A DNA stretch of 64,000 nucleotides from Gliomastix tumulicola (GCA_001599755.1 BCHX01000007.1:1550001-1614000), one strand, 5' to 3'. Positions 21,214 to 32,126 are shown, counted from the first letter of the stretch. Program-made: numbers and translations. The notes: generated by a model not told the origin, from the sequence alone.

Positions 21214-21275
21214 GGGACGTCAACCTCGCGTGAACATCATCACACCATCACCACACCACCTCCTGCCTGCCCACC

Positions 21276-21863
21276 ATGGCCTCCCTCTCATTTAAGGGGC
21301 TGCTCGCCCCCCGACGAGCCCTCACCAACCTCGTCCCTACCGCCAGCCTACTACGACCGTCGACAGCAACCACAGCAGCCCCGATAAGATGGCTCTCGAC
21401 GACGAGCGCGCTCCTCAAGAAGTCCCCCAAGACGGCCGCGCCCGCCAAGCCCAAGAACCCCAACGCCGCCAACCGCCGCAAGGGCAACGTCGTCCGCTCC
21501 GAGTACTACGCGCGCATCAAGACGCTCAAGCAGAACATGTTCTCGCCCGCGCCGCCCCCGCTGCGCATGGGCCGCCTGCGCTGGCTCCGGCACTGGACCA
21601 TCCACCGCGCGTGGCAGCTGTTCCAGCGCAAGCAGAAGGAGGCGGTGCTCAAGGAGCGGGCGCGCATGCACGCGGGCATGTACAACGCGTGCGAGGAGCT
21701 GCGCAAGACGGTCGGGCCGGGTGACAGGGGCGAGGGATATCTCTACCGGGTGGCCATGGAGAAGAAGGGGGTTTGGGGTTTGCATGGTGTGCCGATTGAA
21801 TACGCGAGGTTTCAAACCGATAGCCCGGCCAACGTGCCGTGGAATCACGATTGGACAAGGTAA
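21276..21863 (+). CDS. mrpl28: Mitochondrial large-subunit ribosomal protein mL40 (MRPL28 family)
   Basis: Single exon, 195 residues. The first 45 residues are rich in Ser, Thr, Arg and Ala without acids, ending near RWLSTTSALLKK, which fits a mitochondrial import presequence. The mature part is very basic, with YYARIKTLKQNMFSP, WTIHRAWQLFQRKQKEAV and the closing VPIEYARFQTDSPANVPWNH. The order of these blocks and the Trp-rich end match the MRP-L28 (mL40) family of the 54S mitochondrial ribosomal subunit. It serves mitochondrial translation in the matrix. The gap to the upstream stop is 62 bp, so its promoter must be very compact or lie within the neighbour's 3' end. Confidence 0.85.
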   Translation: MASLSFKGLLAPRRALTNLVPTASLLRPSTATTAAPIRWLSTTSALLKKSPKTAAPAKPKNPNAANRRKGNVVRSEYYARIKTLKQNMFSPAPPPLRMGRLRWLRHWTIHRAWQLFQRKQKEAVLKERARMHAGMYNACEELRKTVGPGDRGEGYLYRVAMEKKGVWGLHGVPIEYARFQTDSPANVPWNHDWTR

Positions 21864-22818
21864 GCCCTAGGGGAAAAGGGGCTTACTGGCTTTGGATGGA
21901 AAAGTTGGTTGTTATTATACTAGTGCTGTTGTTTTTGTTGTATTGTTAGATGGATTAGTACTTTGTACGATTGTAGGGGACGGATCACCGTTAGGCTCGC
22001 AAGAGGGCAGAAGGGGGGGGGGGGTCACTGTCTACACTCTTGTCGACAGACTACAGTGTTGATTTTGTATGATACAATTAGTTAATTCTTGTTTGAATAG
22101 TCAGCGGTTACCTCTGAGTGCTATCTCGAAATCACGTCCCTTTCTCACTACTACTACTACTACTACTGCGGGCCTTGGGTCAGCCCTCCCAGGCACGGCC
22201 ATTTCCAGCGAGGCTCAGTTCCGGTCAGAAGAAATCATGAGCTTTTTGTTCATTAAGAGTTGTTGACAACCGATCTCCACGAATCGCAGTTCGCCCGATG
22301 ATGAACTCTGCCAACGGCGGGGCTCCCCGAACAGCTGGTTCTATGCAAACCCCCAGAGATTGATTATTATACAAAAAGGATAAGGAAGAGAGGTCCCAGT
22401 TGAGAAGAGGCACGGCGGGCTACCTAGCTCCTGAAAAGGCTAGCCCACCCTGTCAAAGACCAGTTAACACAAATCGCTCGCCGGAAAAAAAAAAGAGCAG
22501 AAGATAACGAGACCGAGAAGAGAGAGAGCAGCAGGGACGAGACGGAGGGAAAGGTGTGAGAGATGCCAAAGGAAAATGTCCGATATATAGTAGCGAGAGA
22601 TCATCGTGAGTTAGGATGGCGGTTGGTTATGGCGTAGGCCCTCGGGGTAGACCTATTCTACCCCTGAAGCTGGTTGAGAGATAGTGGTGTTAGAGATGGT
22701 CGAAACGTATCATGATGAAACAACGAGTGACGACAATAGCCAGCCAGGCAGGAAGGAGGACGGCGAGCCCCACGGGCAGGCCTGCGATGCTGAAACATCC
22801 GGGTCTCTAGAACCTTGT
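21864..22818. other. Convergent 3' region between mL40 and rho2
   Basis: No gene is seen. It carries a G12 run at 22013-22024, a CTA trinucleotide run near 22144-22166 and the 3' flank of rho2. The small open frames look random. Confidence 0.5.
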
Positions 22819-23775
22819 CTAGAGAATCACGCAGCAGCCGCCGCCCTCCTTGTTCTCGAACGTCAGGAGGGCTGCGCGGGTCGCGGCCTCGAAGACGTCG
22901 TCCACACCCTCGCCGCTCAGACTCGAGCACTCGAGATACCGTCTGGCGTTGATCTCCCGCGCGGCCACCTCTCCGTCGTGCGGCGTCACGAACCGGAGGG
23001 ACTTTTTCCGCATCTCCTCGATCGCGACGGGATCCTCGCGGAGATCCTTCTTAAGACCGACGAGGATGATGGGGACGCCGTCGCAGAGTCGATTTGCCTC
23101 CTCAACCCACTGCAAAATATACGTATTAGCATCGGATAAGAGAAAGAGTATTCTGCTGCTGCTGCTGCTGCTGCTGCTGCCGCAGTGGGTGCGGTGCCGA
23201 CCTTGTGCTTGACATTGTCCAGAGAGTCGGGGGACTCGATCGAAAAGCCTATTAGGATGACGTGGGCTTTAGAGTAGGCGAGGGGTCGTAAGCGTTCGTA
23301 GTCTTCCTGTCCTGCTGTGTCCCAGAGCGCGAGTTGTACGTTCTTTCCGTCCACCCGGCAATCCGTGACGTAGTTCTCGAAGACAGTCGGGATCTGTCGA
23401 TGTTAGGAGGTCGTTCTTGGGGGAAATATTCGGGACGGGCGTCGATAATCAAGTCGGTTCCAATGGGGGACTCACATAATGCTGTGGGAGGTGTCAGCTA
23501 CAACGAATAACGGGAGGTGGATGGTCAGGGTCAGGGGTAGAACGTACCGTTGGGAAGTATCCCAGAGTAAAGACACTCAGCAGACTGGTCTTTCCACATG
23601 CGCCATCTCCGATGATGACCAGCTTTCTAAAAGACCATCCATGTCAGCCTACCAGAGGTCGGGTGCGAGAGGGGAGGGGGGGGGAAGCGACGGCAGAACA
23701 GAGCGGTCGGACAGAGGTCGGAGACGGGAGGGCGGCATACCTGCGGACGACATTCTGGGTACCTGCACTCGCCAT
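22819..23775 (-). CDS. rho2: Rho2-type small GTPase
   Basis: Five predicted exons on the minus strand: 23775-23741, 23626-23548, 23481-23476, 23393-23202 and 23109-22819, giving 200 residues. P-loop GDGACGKT is at residues 18-25, the effector loop reads HYIPTVFENYVTD, switch II is LWDTAGQEDYERL, and the protein ends GGGCCVIL, a geranylgeranylation-type CaaX box. The block HVILIGFSIESPDSLDNVKH and the VGLKKDLREDP base-specificity region point to Rho2 rather than Rho1 or Cdc42. In fungi Rho2 acts at the plasma membrane in cell-wall integrity and polarity. The two residues His-Tyr of the effector loop come from a 6-nt exon. The fourth intron has a less usual donor (GTCGGC) and contains a CTG repeat. 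Confidence 0.88.
23153..23179 (+). repeat. (CTG)9 microsatellite in rho2 intron 4
   Basis: Nine perfect CTG units (CAG on the gene strand) lie inside the 92-nt intron 23110-23201 of rho2, about 40-65 nt from its acceptor. Length changes here would alter intron size but not the protein. Confidence 0.9.
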
Positions 23776-26446
23776 GGCCAATGTCAGAAGGACCGGGACA
23801 GCGTCGCCGACGCTCCCAGGAAACGCCTTCGGATCGTGGGCGAGGAGGGAGTTTCTGTCCCAGGGGACTCGGGATCTGGGATCGGGCTGTCGGTGGGATG
23901 GAAGGCCGCCGTTTTTCGTCGAGGCTAATGCAGCCCGCTGCTGCTTAATTGACGGCAGGCGTTCGCAGCGGGTTCGACGACAGAGCGCGCGGTCGGAGTC
24001 GTTCGGGCGGGCAGACAATGATCGGGGGTTGGATGGTGTCTGGACGGCGCTTGCTGGGCGATTGACGACTGATTGATTGAGCAAGGTGCAGGATGGAATT
24101 ATTTTGGCCCGAGAAGAGAGGCGCGTCCGGGGGGGGCGAGAAAAAGGTCGGACTGGGGAGGTTTCGAGTTTTGAGAGACGGGCTTAAAGATGCTGGTGGG
24201 ACGGGGTCAGGTCGGTTGATTGGGAATACGAGCTGAAGACTGCACTGAGCAACATGGGAGAGTCTGAGCGAGCAGCTCCAAGGACCAATGAGCCAATGAT
24301 GGCGCCGCTTTGCTGGCGGTGTTTAGGTGTTTAGGGATCATGCAGGTCCACTTCCAGGCACAGGCGCTGCAAGGACTTTTGGAAAGGCGGACTTTGGGGT
24401 GCATCGAGTTGGTCCCTTTCCCATTCATGGACAGGACCTGAAGAATCATTATCTGTCTTATGAGCTCATCACCACTCATGCTTCACGCTAGGGGAGATTT
24501 TCGATCGCCCTAGAGATAAAAATAAAACCATGGGGCTTTCGACATTGACTCCCACCACTACAGGTACAGCGTCCCGTCCAGCTGCTGGTGCTTAGGGCAT
24601 GCCTACTACCTGATTCAAGCAAGGGAGCCCACGTACGCACAAAGTTTAACACGGAGGCAAGGTGTCAGTAATCGCAAGTTTTACTCGACCAAAATAGCAC
24701 GGGCCTCAGGCATATTCTTTACGAACAGCTGCCGCCCAGAGGAGGAACTTCGACGAAGCCGAGATCTGCAAAATGCTGTATGGAAGCCTCACCCCGGCCG
24801 TCGTCCCCGTACGTAGGACTGCGAGTGCCTCGCGGGCCTAGGACTGTAGAACAATGCTAGCCGTGTACGGCCATGGCGCTCACACAAGACACAGCTTCAG
24901 ACCGCATGTAACGCGGTGACTCCGAACAGCCTTCAGCAGTTGTCAATAGAGCGCAGTCGACGCGCGCCATCAAGCAGGCGGCATGGCCCCCTAAGCACGG
25001 ATACGGGGAGACAGACTCCACGCCGGTAAGCACTTGCACGAATCTGAGGTCTCGTCACCGCACGGCGGTCTGTGATTTGAGTAAGGAGAGGGCATCCACG
25101 CCGGTGATTTGGCAGAGGTGCGTCGCCCTGGAAGAGAGCAAGGTCAGTGAGAGCACAAACGACGATCCGACACCCCATTCTGAGCCAGATGGCCTGGCGA
25201 CCGAAGCAATAGAAGCAATAGAAGCAAACGGGTAAGATGCGCAAGCCGAGTCATATAGTCCAGTGAGTAAGTAGAGAAGCAGCCGACCATAGGCGTCTCA
25301 TCAGTAGGACAGAGTGTTGTTTGCCAATGCCTATGACCCCTGGTGCAACAGACAAGCACCGGCCGGTAATTGAGTTGCCGGACCACAAGTGCTCCTCCAT
25401 TGAGACGTGACATGAGGCAACGTAAATACGTGTACTCGTCAATACCGCAGTCTGTTGAATTCCAACAGAAGGCGTCTCCGCGGTCCGCACGAGGCGAGGT
25501 AGGGTGTTTTTGGAATACTTCCAGAAGGAGCACAAGGCAGGGACTGGAGGTGCTTGTGTCCCTTGTTGGCCAAGATCCAGCTGCTGGTCAGGCGGAAATG
25601 GGCAGATGCCCCTCGTTTTCAGGTGCCAACAGCTGGGCCTGGCAAGAAACGCCTTTCCGTCTTCCTCCTAGCTTGGTTAGGCAAGGTACCAGGCTAGCAT
25701 GGCTAGCAAACGCCCGAGGTCACGTGCACGGCTTTCCATTCGTTCCTTGTGCGAAATCTGATTGATGAGGCATGCACCCCACTTTTAGAACCTTCCCCAG
25801 TCATAGGCAGACCTAAGTACCTCTCCCACGTAGAATGGCTGGGCAGTGACTTCCATCTGCTTCCTTTGGTGTCTGGGTAGGTGACAGCGTCGGCCATTCA
25901 TTCCCACCAACAACTTGCACCTCCAGCGTAACACCACCTCTCCCAACATCACCAATCAGCCCCTCCTCCGCCTCGAGATACGGCCAGAGTATCTTCCGCC
26001 CTCGCCGCAGACCCGAGCGACGTCGACACACAGCCTCTACCGCGGGCCTCTCGCCTCTGGTCCCCCGTCATCGGTGAGTGCTAGCCTGCCCTTTTCGGCC
26101 ACTTCCAAAGGGCAGCCTGAGCTGCCCACCAGCCGCCGCCACTCAGCCTCATCTTCCCATTCCCTCACAGCCCATGCGTTTGGTTCGCGTTTAGCCGCCC
26201 GGTCTCGAGCAAACGGCCTCCGCTTGCCCTGTTCCGCCCCTCTGACCCGGCGTCCTCTATTTAAAGACCGAACGCACCCCCTCCTTTCCGGCCGGACAGC
26301 GTTGCCTGCTAACATTTAACCTCGCTCCCTCCAGACCGCAGCACATTCCTCACATACGCCCAGCCTTGATCGAGTCGACACGTATCGCGCTGCGCGAGCA
26401 CTCCTCCGTTCATGCCACCGACTGCCCACACGCGATAAGACGCAGG
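23776..26446. other. 2.7 kb intergenic region upstream of rho2 and NST1
   Basis: This is a divergent region holding the rho2 promoter and leader (left) and the NST1 promoter and leader (right). The last 550 bp before NST1 are C- and T-rich in the gene sense, as expected of a long 5' UTR. I find no convincing coding frame, tRNA or repeat. Confidence 0.5.
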
Positions 26447-29400
26447 ATGCCGGCGAACCACCAGAGACCGGCAGTACAGACGCCGGCATCACCTCGAAAT
26501 ACTGCCAAATACATCAACAAGGATGGTTCCAAATTCATCACCGTGCCCAAGGGTGCATCCGAGTCGTCGCAGCCCTCTACGCCGACATCCTCAAAGCAGG
26601 CCGAAGCTCTTCCCGAGGACCAAAGCCAGGACGGCGCTCCAGCGCCAGCCGTCAACAGGAAGAAGCAGAAGCGTCGGCAGAAGGCCGCTGCCAAAGCCGC
26701 TGCTGAGCAAGCCGCCAACGGCCACGAGGCTGCGACGTCGGTACCGGAGAGAACCCCAAACACCGAGCCGGAGAACGACGGTCTCGCCAACAGCGAAGAG
26801 GACGATGGCGACGACGAGCTGCTGGGCTCGGAGCCTGTCAACGGCCATTCCGACCCGGGGGCCAAGGGCCGGAAGGGCAAGAAGAAAAAGAGGAAGGGAG
26901 CTGCAGAGGCTCTACACCCCGATCCTCATCCGCATGTTCACACAGACGTGCCCCACATGCACACGCCCCTGGCATCTCATCGCCCGTCTGGCATCTCTCG
27001 CGACAAAATCTGGAGCACCAGCAACCAGGAAGAGCGAGAGAGGATCAAGGAGTTCTGGCTTGGCCTTGGCGAGGACGAGCGAAAATCCTTGGTCAAGGTG
27101 GAAAAGGATGCTGTCCTTCGTAAGATGAAGGAGCAGCAGAAGCACACGTGCAGTTGCTCAGTCTGTGGGCGGAAGCGGACGGCAATAGAGGAAGAGCTCG
27201 AGGGTCTCTACGATGCGTACTACGTCGAACTCGAACAATTCGCCAACCAGGGCCCGACACCACCTCTGGTCTCGTCCACCCGCGACTATCCTTTCCGGAG
27301 CATACAAACCGCGTTTCCTCAAAAGACGCCCTCACGCGGCCGCATCGTCGAGCATGTCGGAGACGACGAGGACGACGACCACGACGAGGAGCTGGAAGAG
27401 GACTACAGCGACGATGGCGTGGAGGACGACGACGAATACAGCGACGAAGAGCCACCGGAAGAGTTCCCTCACCCTAATGACCGCGACATGGCCGATTTCT
27501 TGACCTTCGGCAACAGCCTCCAAGTCAAGGGTACGCAGCTTCTTGAATCGTTTCTCCGCAGATATGGTAACATGGACTTAGGCGGCATTCTCACCGTTGC
27601 GGATGATCTACTCAAAAACGACGGTAAGCGCTTTATTGAGATGATGGAGCAGCTTGCGGAACGTCGAATGGCCCGAGAGGAAGACGCCCGAGGGCAGCAC
27701 CCTTCTCGCGGCCTGGGTCATCCCAACGGAAACTACTCAAACCCAACCCCCACCCCCCCTCACGCCAATCCTCCTCCCGACGAAGACGAGTTTGAGGAGG
27801 ATGAGGAGGAGGATGAAGACTATGACGATAGTCAGGAGGACGAGTATGAGGATGAAGAGGTATTATCGAACCCATCCATGATACCGTCATGGTCCCATAC
27901 TGAGTGCTGCTGCCAGGACCCGATGACAGAGGAGCAACGCATGGAGGAGGGTCGCCGTATGTTTCAGATATTCGCTGCGCGGATGTTTGAGCAACGGGTA
28001 CTCTCAGCCTACAAGGAGAAGGTCGCCAAGGAGCGCCAGGCGAAACTGATTGAGGAACTCGAGGAGGAAGACCGAAAAGAGGATGAGCAGAAGGCCAAGA
28101 AGGCCAAGAATGCTCAGAAGAAGAAGGAGAAGGCCGCGCAGAAGAAACAGGCCGTAGCCGAGGAGAAGGCGCGTCTAGCCGCCGAAAAGGCGGCAGAGGA
28201 GGCCGGACGCATCGAAGCCGAGCAACGAAGGGTCGATCAGCAACGACAAAGGGCTGAGGAGAAGAAGAGGCAGAAGGAGGCCCAGAAGAAGGCCGAGGAG
28301 GAAGCCCGGCTGAGGAAGGAGGCTGAAAAACAGCGCCGCCTTCACGAGCAGCGGGAAAAGCAAGCTGAGCAAGAGCGCAATGCGCGCGAGGTCAAAGAGC
28401 GCGAGAAGAAGCTCAAGGAAGAGCAACGCCTGAAGGAGAAGGAGGCTCGTGAACATAAGGAGCACGAGACTCTGGAACGGAAGGAAAAGCAGGCTCGTGA
28501 CAAGCGGGAGAAGGAGGCCAGGGCAGCGAAAGCGCATAAAGAGGCCCAGGAAGCCAAGGAGGCAAAGGAGAGGGCACGGGAAGAGCGAGCCAAAGAGGAA
28601 TCGCAACTCTCAAAGGGCACGACCCAAGCCGCACCGCCAATGGCCCCTGCAGCAAAACGAGCCCAACAACCGCCAGTATCGGTCCCCACAGTCCTCCCCC
28701 AGCATCCCGCCAATCCCGCGAGCTTTGCCTCCCCGAAAGTGCCAGCCGTCACGCCCGTGCTGTCCAAGGCCCCGACGCCCATCCGATCGCGAGCATTGTC
28801 GCAACAGCAGCAACCGCAGCACGATCTCAGCTACCAGTCCGGACAGGGTGCGTCACAAGCAAGCTCGGCTACGAGCCAAGCAGCATCACCCCTTCCACTG
28901 TCGAGCACGAGTCCGGGCCCGATTGGGCCGCCTCGACGGGAAAGCGGGAGCTTCCACTCAAACCCGTTTCCCGATCCAACGCTTGCAACATCGCCGCCAC
29001 ATGGACCCTTCGGCCGCCCGAGGATCTCGACTCCTGTGCAGAGCCTTCCGCCTCTGGGGATGCAGCCTCCGCCAGGCCTCGGCGCTCACCAAGTACCTCC
29101 AGGATTCTCACCTCGCTTGGCTCACGACCAGGCCGTACCGCCGGGATTCCGTCAACAGCCAATGATCCCGCCTCCTCCTGGCATCAACGGGCTCGGCGGT
29201 CGTGGATTCTCGCCCGTTCCCTTACCGCCTCCAGGTTTCGCTCAAGCCCATGGCGGGCAATTCCCTGCAAATCAAGGCTTCCCGCTAACCCACGACGTAC
29301 CCCCCCTACCGCATGCGAACCACACGCGGCAGGGCTCAGCCAGCTTCGATGCTGCGCCGGGAACACCCACACAGCCGATCGCACGACCTGCACCCATTGG

Positions 29401-30088
29401 TAGACCAGGGACGACGCCTCAAGGGAAGCGTTCTAAGGACCTAGACGACGAGCTGGAGCAGCACTTGGGAAGCCGCGCTCTTCTCGAAGACGACGAGGAG
29501 GACGCTGCAATCCCTAGTCCGGTTATCGGCAGTCTGCGTAATCAGCCGCCTGGACCCCAGCCGAGAGGCTTTGGGTCCAACCCCTTTATGGACTCTACCT
29601 TTGGCCTTGGTCACAACCCGTGGGGTCCTCCTACGCCTGCTGCGAACGTGTTTGGCCCTCCTGGAATGCCGAGCTCGACATGGGGTGTGCCGCCCGTTCC
29701 TTCTGCCTTTGGTGTGGTATCGCCGCCGCCGCCAGCCCCCAGCCGACTGCATCACGCGGGTTCCACGAATCCGGACGTGCGATCCCTCCTTGTTCAGTGT
29801 TACAGGGATCTGAAAAATGCTGGCCAGGGGGATGCCGACGGGTACATCAACTTCTATCAGTTCAAGGGCCATGTCGACTCTCAGCGCGGCGACCTAGGCG
29901 AGCAGAATATCTGGGACATCATCGAAAGCGAGGGGCACCGCGCCAATGGCGGGGGCATCTTCGAGTCGAGGCTGGTGCGAGGAGCTCCTGCATTGCGGTG
30001 GTCAGCCTCGCCCGCGGAAGCACCGCTCTCGCGCCAGGGTCCGCTCGTCAATCCTCTCTTGGGATCTACCGCTCTTAAAGGACTCTAG
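26447..30088 (+). CDS. NST1: NST1 stress-response protein
   Basis: One exon of about 1,213 residues, close to the usual size of Pezizomycotina NST1. The order of regions fits: a basic Ala/Lys-rich start (RKKQKRRQKAAAKAAAEQ), a segment with CSCSVCGRKRTAIEEELEGL, two long Asp/Glu runs, the DRDMADFLTFGNSLQVKG block, a CCC-containing stretch before LSAYKEKVAKERQ, then a very long Lys/Glu/Ala/Arg coiled coil (roughly residues 525-745), a Pro/Gly-rich disordered part and a short folded C-terminus around YINFYQFKGHVDSQRGDLGE. NST1 is linked in yeast to salt tolerance and RNA-related functions; its biochemical role is unclear. The start chosen is MPANHQRPAVQ; the frame is open a further 27 codons upstream. 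Confidence 0.9.
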   Translation: MPANHQRPAVQTPASPRNTAKYINKDGSKFITVPKGASESSQPSTPTSSKQAEALPEDQSQDGAPAPAVNRKKQKRRQKAAAKAAAEQAANGHEAATSVPERTPNTEPENDGLANSEEDDGDDELLGSEPVNGHSDPGAKGRKGKKKKRKGAAEALHPDPHPHVHTDVPHMHTPLASHRPSGISRDKIWSTSNQEERERIKEFWLGLGEDERKSLVKVEKDAVLRKMKEQQKHTCSCSVCGRKRTAIEEELEGLYDAYYVELEQFANQGPTPPLVSSTRDYPFRSIQTAFPQKTPSRGRIVEHVGDDEDDDHDEELEEDYSDDGVEDDDEYSDEEPPEEFPHPNDRDMADFLTFGNSLQVKGTQLLESFLRRYGNMDLGGILTVADDLLKNDGKRFIEMMEQLAERRMAREEDARGQHPSRGLGHPNGNYSNPTPTPPHANPPPDEDEFEEDEEEDEDYDDSQEDEYEDEEVLSNPSMIPSWSHTECCCQDPMTEEQRMEEGRRMFQIFAARMFEQRVLSAYKEKVAKERQAKLIEELEEEDRKEDEQKAKKAKNAQKKKEKAAQKKQAVAEEKARLAAEKAAEEAGRIEAEQRRVDQQRQRAEEKKRQKEAQKKAEEEARLRKEAEKQRRLHEQREKQAEQERNAREVKEREKKLKEEQRLKEKEAREHKEHETLERKEKQARDKREKEARAAKAHKEAQEAKEAKERAREERAKEESQLSKGTTQAAPPMAPAAKRAQQPPVSVPTVLPQHPANPASFASPKVPAVTPVLSKAPTPIRSRALSQQQQPQHDLSYQSGQGASQASSATSQAASPLPLSSTSPGPIGPPRRESGSFHSNPFPDPTLATSPPHGPFGRPRISTPVQSLPPLGMQPPPGLGAHQVPPGFSPRLAHDQAVPPGFRQQPMIPPPPGINGLGGRGFSPVPLPPPGFAQAHGGQFPANQGFPLTHDVPPLPHANHTRQGSASFDAAPGTPTQPIARPAPIGRPGTTPQGKRSKDLDDELEQHLGSRALLEDDEEDAAIPSPVIGSLRNQPPGPQPRGFGSNPFMDSTFGLGHNPWGPPTPAANVFGPPGMPSSTWGVPPVPSAFGVVSPPPPAPSRLHHAGSTNPDVRSLLVQCYRDLKNAGQGDADGYINFYQFKGHVDSQRGDLGEQNIWDIIESEGHRANGGGIFESRLVRGAPALRWSASPAEAPLSRQGPLVNPLLGSTALKGL

Positions 30089-30546
30089 GATAATCCAGTG
30101 GGAGCACAACGGCGCCGGGCCCCTTCTCGAGCCCTTCCGCCATATCTAGTGGACGCTTTGAAGAAGAGGGACTAGACCTAGGACTGCAGCTCTTGGCGAG
30201 TTGTATCAATGCTAAATTCTTGACGGCCCCTTTGGAGGCACCAACTGTAATACAATCTGTTGTACCGCCTACATGATGCTGGAATCAGGTGATGATTTGG
30301 CTATGTAAATTCTTGTGCGTGTAGATATAAATGTGTTCTCAAAGTACCGGAGTAGTGATTATGTGCTGTGTGAGTTTTGCACTCTCGTTTGCCGAGCTTG
30401 CCGTGCCGCTCCAACGTGACTGTCTCGGATGTAGTAGAAACCAGCAGGCACCCTCGGTGATACCTCGCAGTCCCGGGGTTGCCATGGCTGAGTGATATAT
30501 ATATATATATGCCAGGTCACAAGGTCAAACAAACGTGACTCGCTTC
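30089..30546. other. Convergent 3' region NST1 / TMA20, with (AT)8
   Basis: Downstream flanks of NST1 (+) and TMA20 (-). It includes an (AT)8 run at 30495-30510. No gene is seen. Confidence 0.5.
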
Positions 30547-31249
30547 TCAGCTAGTCGTGATGTTCCAGAGGCCATCGCCGAGAAAATGCGCCTCCTCGAC
30601 GACGGGACCCTTGCCCTTAGCCTTGACCTCCTCCGTCCCCGCAACAAGTATCCCAACAGCACACGCCTCCTCCTTGCCCTCGGCCATGATGATGACGGGC
30701 TCCCCCTTGACCAGCTCCCTACTCCACCTCCCCTCCTCGTCAGCCCCTTGCTCCATCTCCTTGCCCTCCACGAGTCCCTTCGGCCCGCCCTCCACGGGTA
30801 ACCGGCCGCCCTTGCTCGTGAGTCCGGGGGCCATGAGCGTCGCGCCCGACAGCACGAACCGGATCGCGCCCCTGTCGATCCGCACCGTGGGGAAGGCCTT
30901 GGGATACCTGTGCACGAGCTTGAGATGGGGCAGGACGGTGGCGACGCCGCCGGGCCCCGTGTTCTCGAAGAAGAGCGGCTCGGCGTTGAGGACGTAGAGG
31001 GTGTTGCGGTCGGGCAGCTTCATGGACTCGAGGGAGGCCTTCTTGGGGAGGACGTCGTCGATGTGCGGGGTGAGGAGCGGGTAGGTGGTTGTCAGGGCCT
31101 GGCGGAGGTTTCGCTGGACGGAGGACTTGAGCTTTTGCTTGGGGGCGGGTTGGAGTCTGGGTGGCGTGTGTGTGTTTGGGTCAGTCTTGGTGTAGATAGA
31201 GACATAAGAGACAGGGAGGAGGAAGGGCTGCGTACTCTTTTTTGAACAT
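30547..31249 (-). CDS. TMA20: TMA20/MCT-1 translation factor with PUA domain
   Basis: Exon 1 is just 14 nt (31249-31236, encoding MFKK and part of Glu). After a 79-nt intron, exon 2 runs 31156-30547. The product is about 207 residues. Family marks are the opening MFKKEL, KLKSSVQRNLRQALTTTYP, the IDDVLPKK segment, and a C-terminal PUA domain with RIDRGAIRFVLSGATLMAPG and FLGDGLWNITTS. MCT-1/TMA20 pairs with TMA22 (DENR) to recycle 40S subunits and aid reinitiation on the ribosome. An extra Gly/Glu-rich loop lies between PGLTSKGGRLP and GEPVIIMAEGKEEA, making it slightly longer than yeast TMA20. The tiny first exon is needed to obtain the conserved start. Confidence 0.9.
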
Positions 31250-31812
31250 TTTTGAGGATTGTGTCTGGGAGGGGAATCCCAGGTGATATGTGGAGGAGGA
31301 ATGATGAGATAGATTGTCCGGGGGCGGTTGGGAGGCACACGACAGTTATAGAGAGAGAGAGGCGCGTTCGTGGGTGGGTGATGGGAGGGAGAAAATCAAG
31401 GGCGGCAGAAGTGCCCCGCGATTGCTGGACGTGGTGGGGTGGCGGGGTAAATTTCACGGTCAATCGGCCAGCCCTCCCAGGACAAGGACAAGGGACAGAC
31501 AGATCTATCTCTACGATGCAGCGACAGGCCGGGGTGATTCGTCAATGATTGATTATGTACGATTCCTCTTGCTCTAATCAGGACATGTCCGAGGATTTGA
31601 TCACAGTCCGATTTCATGCAGCGAGCGCAGTTGAGGTCATCACAAGCTACGACCTAAGATGCATCCCATCACCCCACCACGGAAGCGAGAGGGGTAGACA
31701 GGTATTCACGATAATAAGTAACTAGCGGCCAGGTTTATCAGGAGATCGCGGTCAATTCAGTCAAGCTACAGTAACGTGACAAATCCCAACCGCTGCAAAA
31801 AGTCCCCCCATT
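31250..31812. other. TMA20 promoter and 3' flank of the I78 gene
   Basis: This 563-bp stretch lies between two minus-strand genes. It should hold the TMA20 promoter and the 3' UTR of the upstream inhibitor gene. No coding frame is supported. Confidence 0.5.
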
Positions 31813-32126
31813 TTAACCGTGGGTGACGTGGGTGACGACACCGTCGTCGCCGACGTGCACGTTGAGACGGTTCATCCTGAAATCACGCGTCGTGATGGTG
31901 TTGGGCGCGATGATGCGGTGCTCCTCCGGGAGATCCTTCTTGCTGAAGGTCTGTTTTGGTTTCCCCTCGTCGTTAGCAGGATATTTTAGTAGTAGGATAG
32001 AAAAGGGGTGCTCAGGCAACGTACGGTCTCGCTGGTCTCCTCGTCGTGGATGGTCTTGCCGACGAGCTTGTCCATCCAGACCTGGTTCTTGTCGTTGGGG
32101 TCGGTTTCGGCAACGACGAGAGGCAT
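31813..32126 (-). CDS. Small I78-family peptidase inhibitor
   Basis: Exons 32126-32025 and 31950-31813 join in phase 0 to give 79 residues. The sequence shows the I78 (potato-inhibitor-like) pattern: a short helix region DKLVGKTIHDEE, the reactive-loop side KKDLPEEHRIIAPNTITTRD and the closing RLNVHVGDDGVVTHVTHG. Such proteins inhibit serine proteases, in fungi probably intracellular subtilisin-like or vacuolar enzymes. There is no signal peptide with this start. The frame is open upstream to Met 32357 (MVSYRALLRRSSAAGG), which would add a basic, Ser-rich presequence like a mitochondrial one. A TATA box at 32300-32307 falls inside that extension and favours the short form. Confidence 0.82.

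Noticed and set aside
23776..26446. Small open frames in the rho2-NST1 gap as genes
   Set aside because: They are short, rich in rare codons, lack splice context and show no domain or signal.
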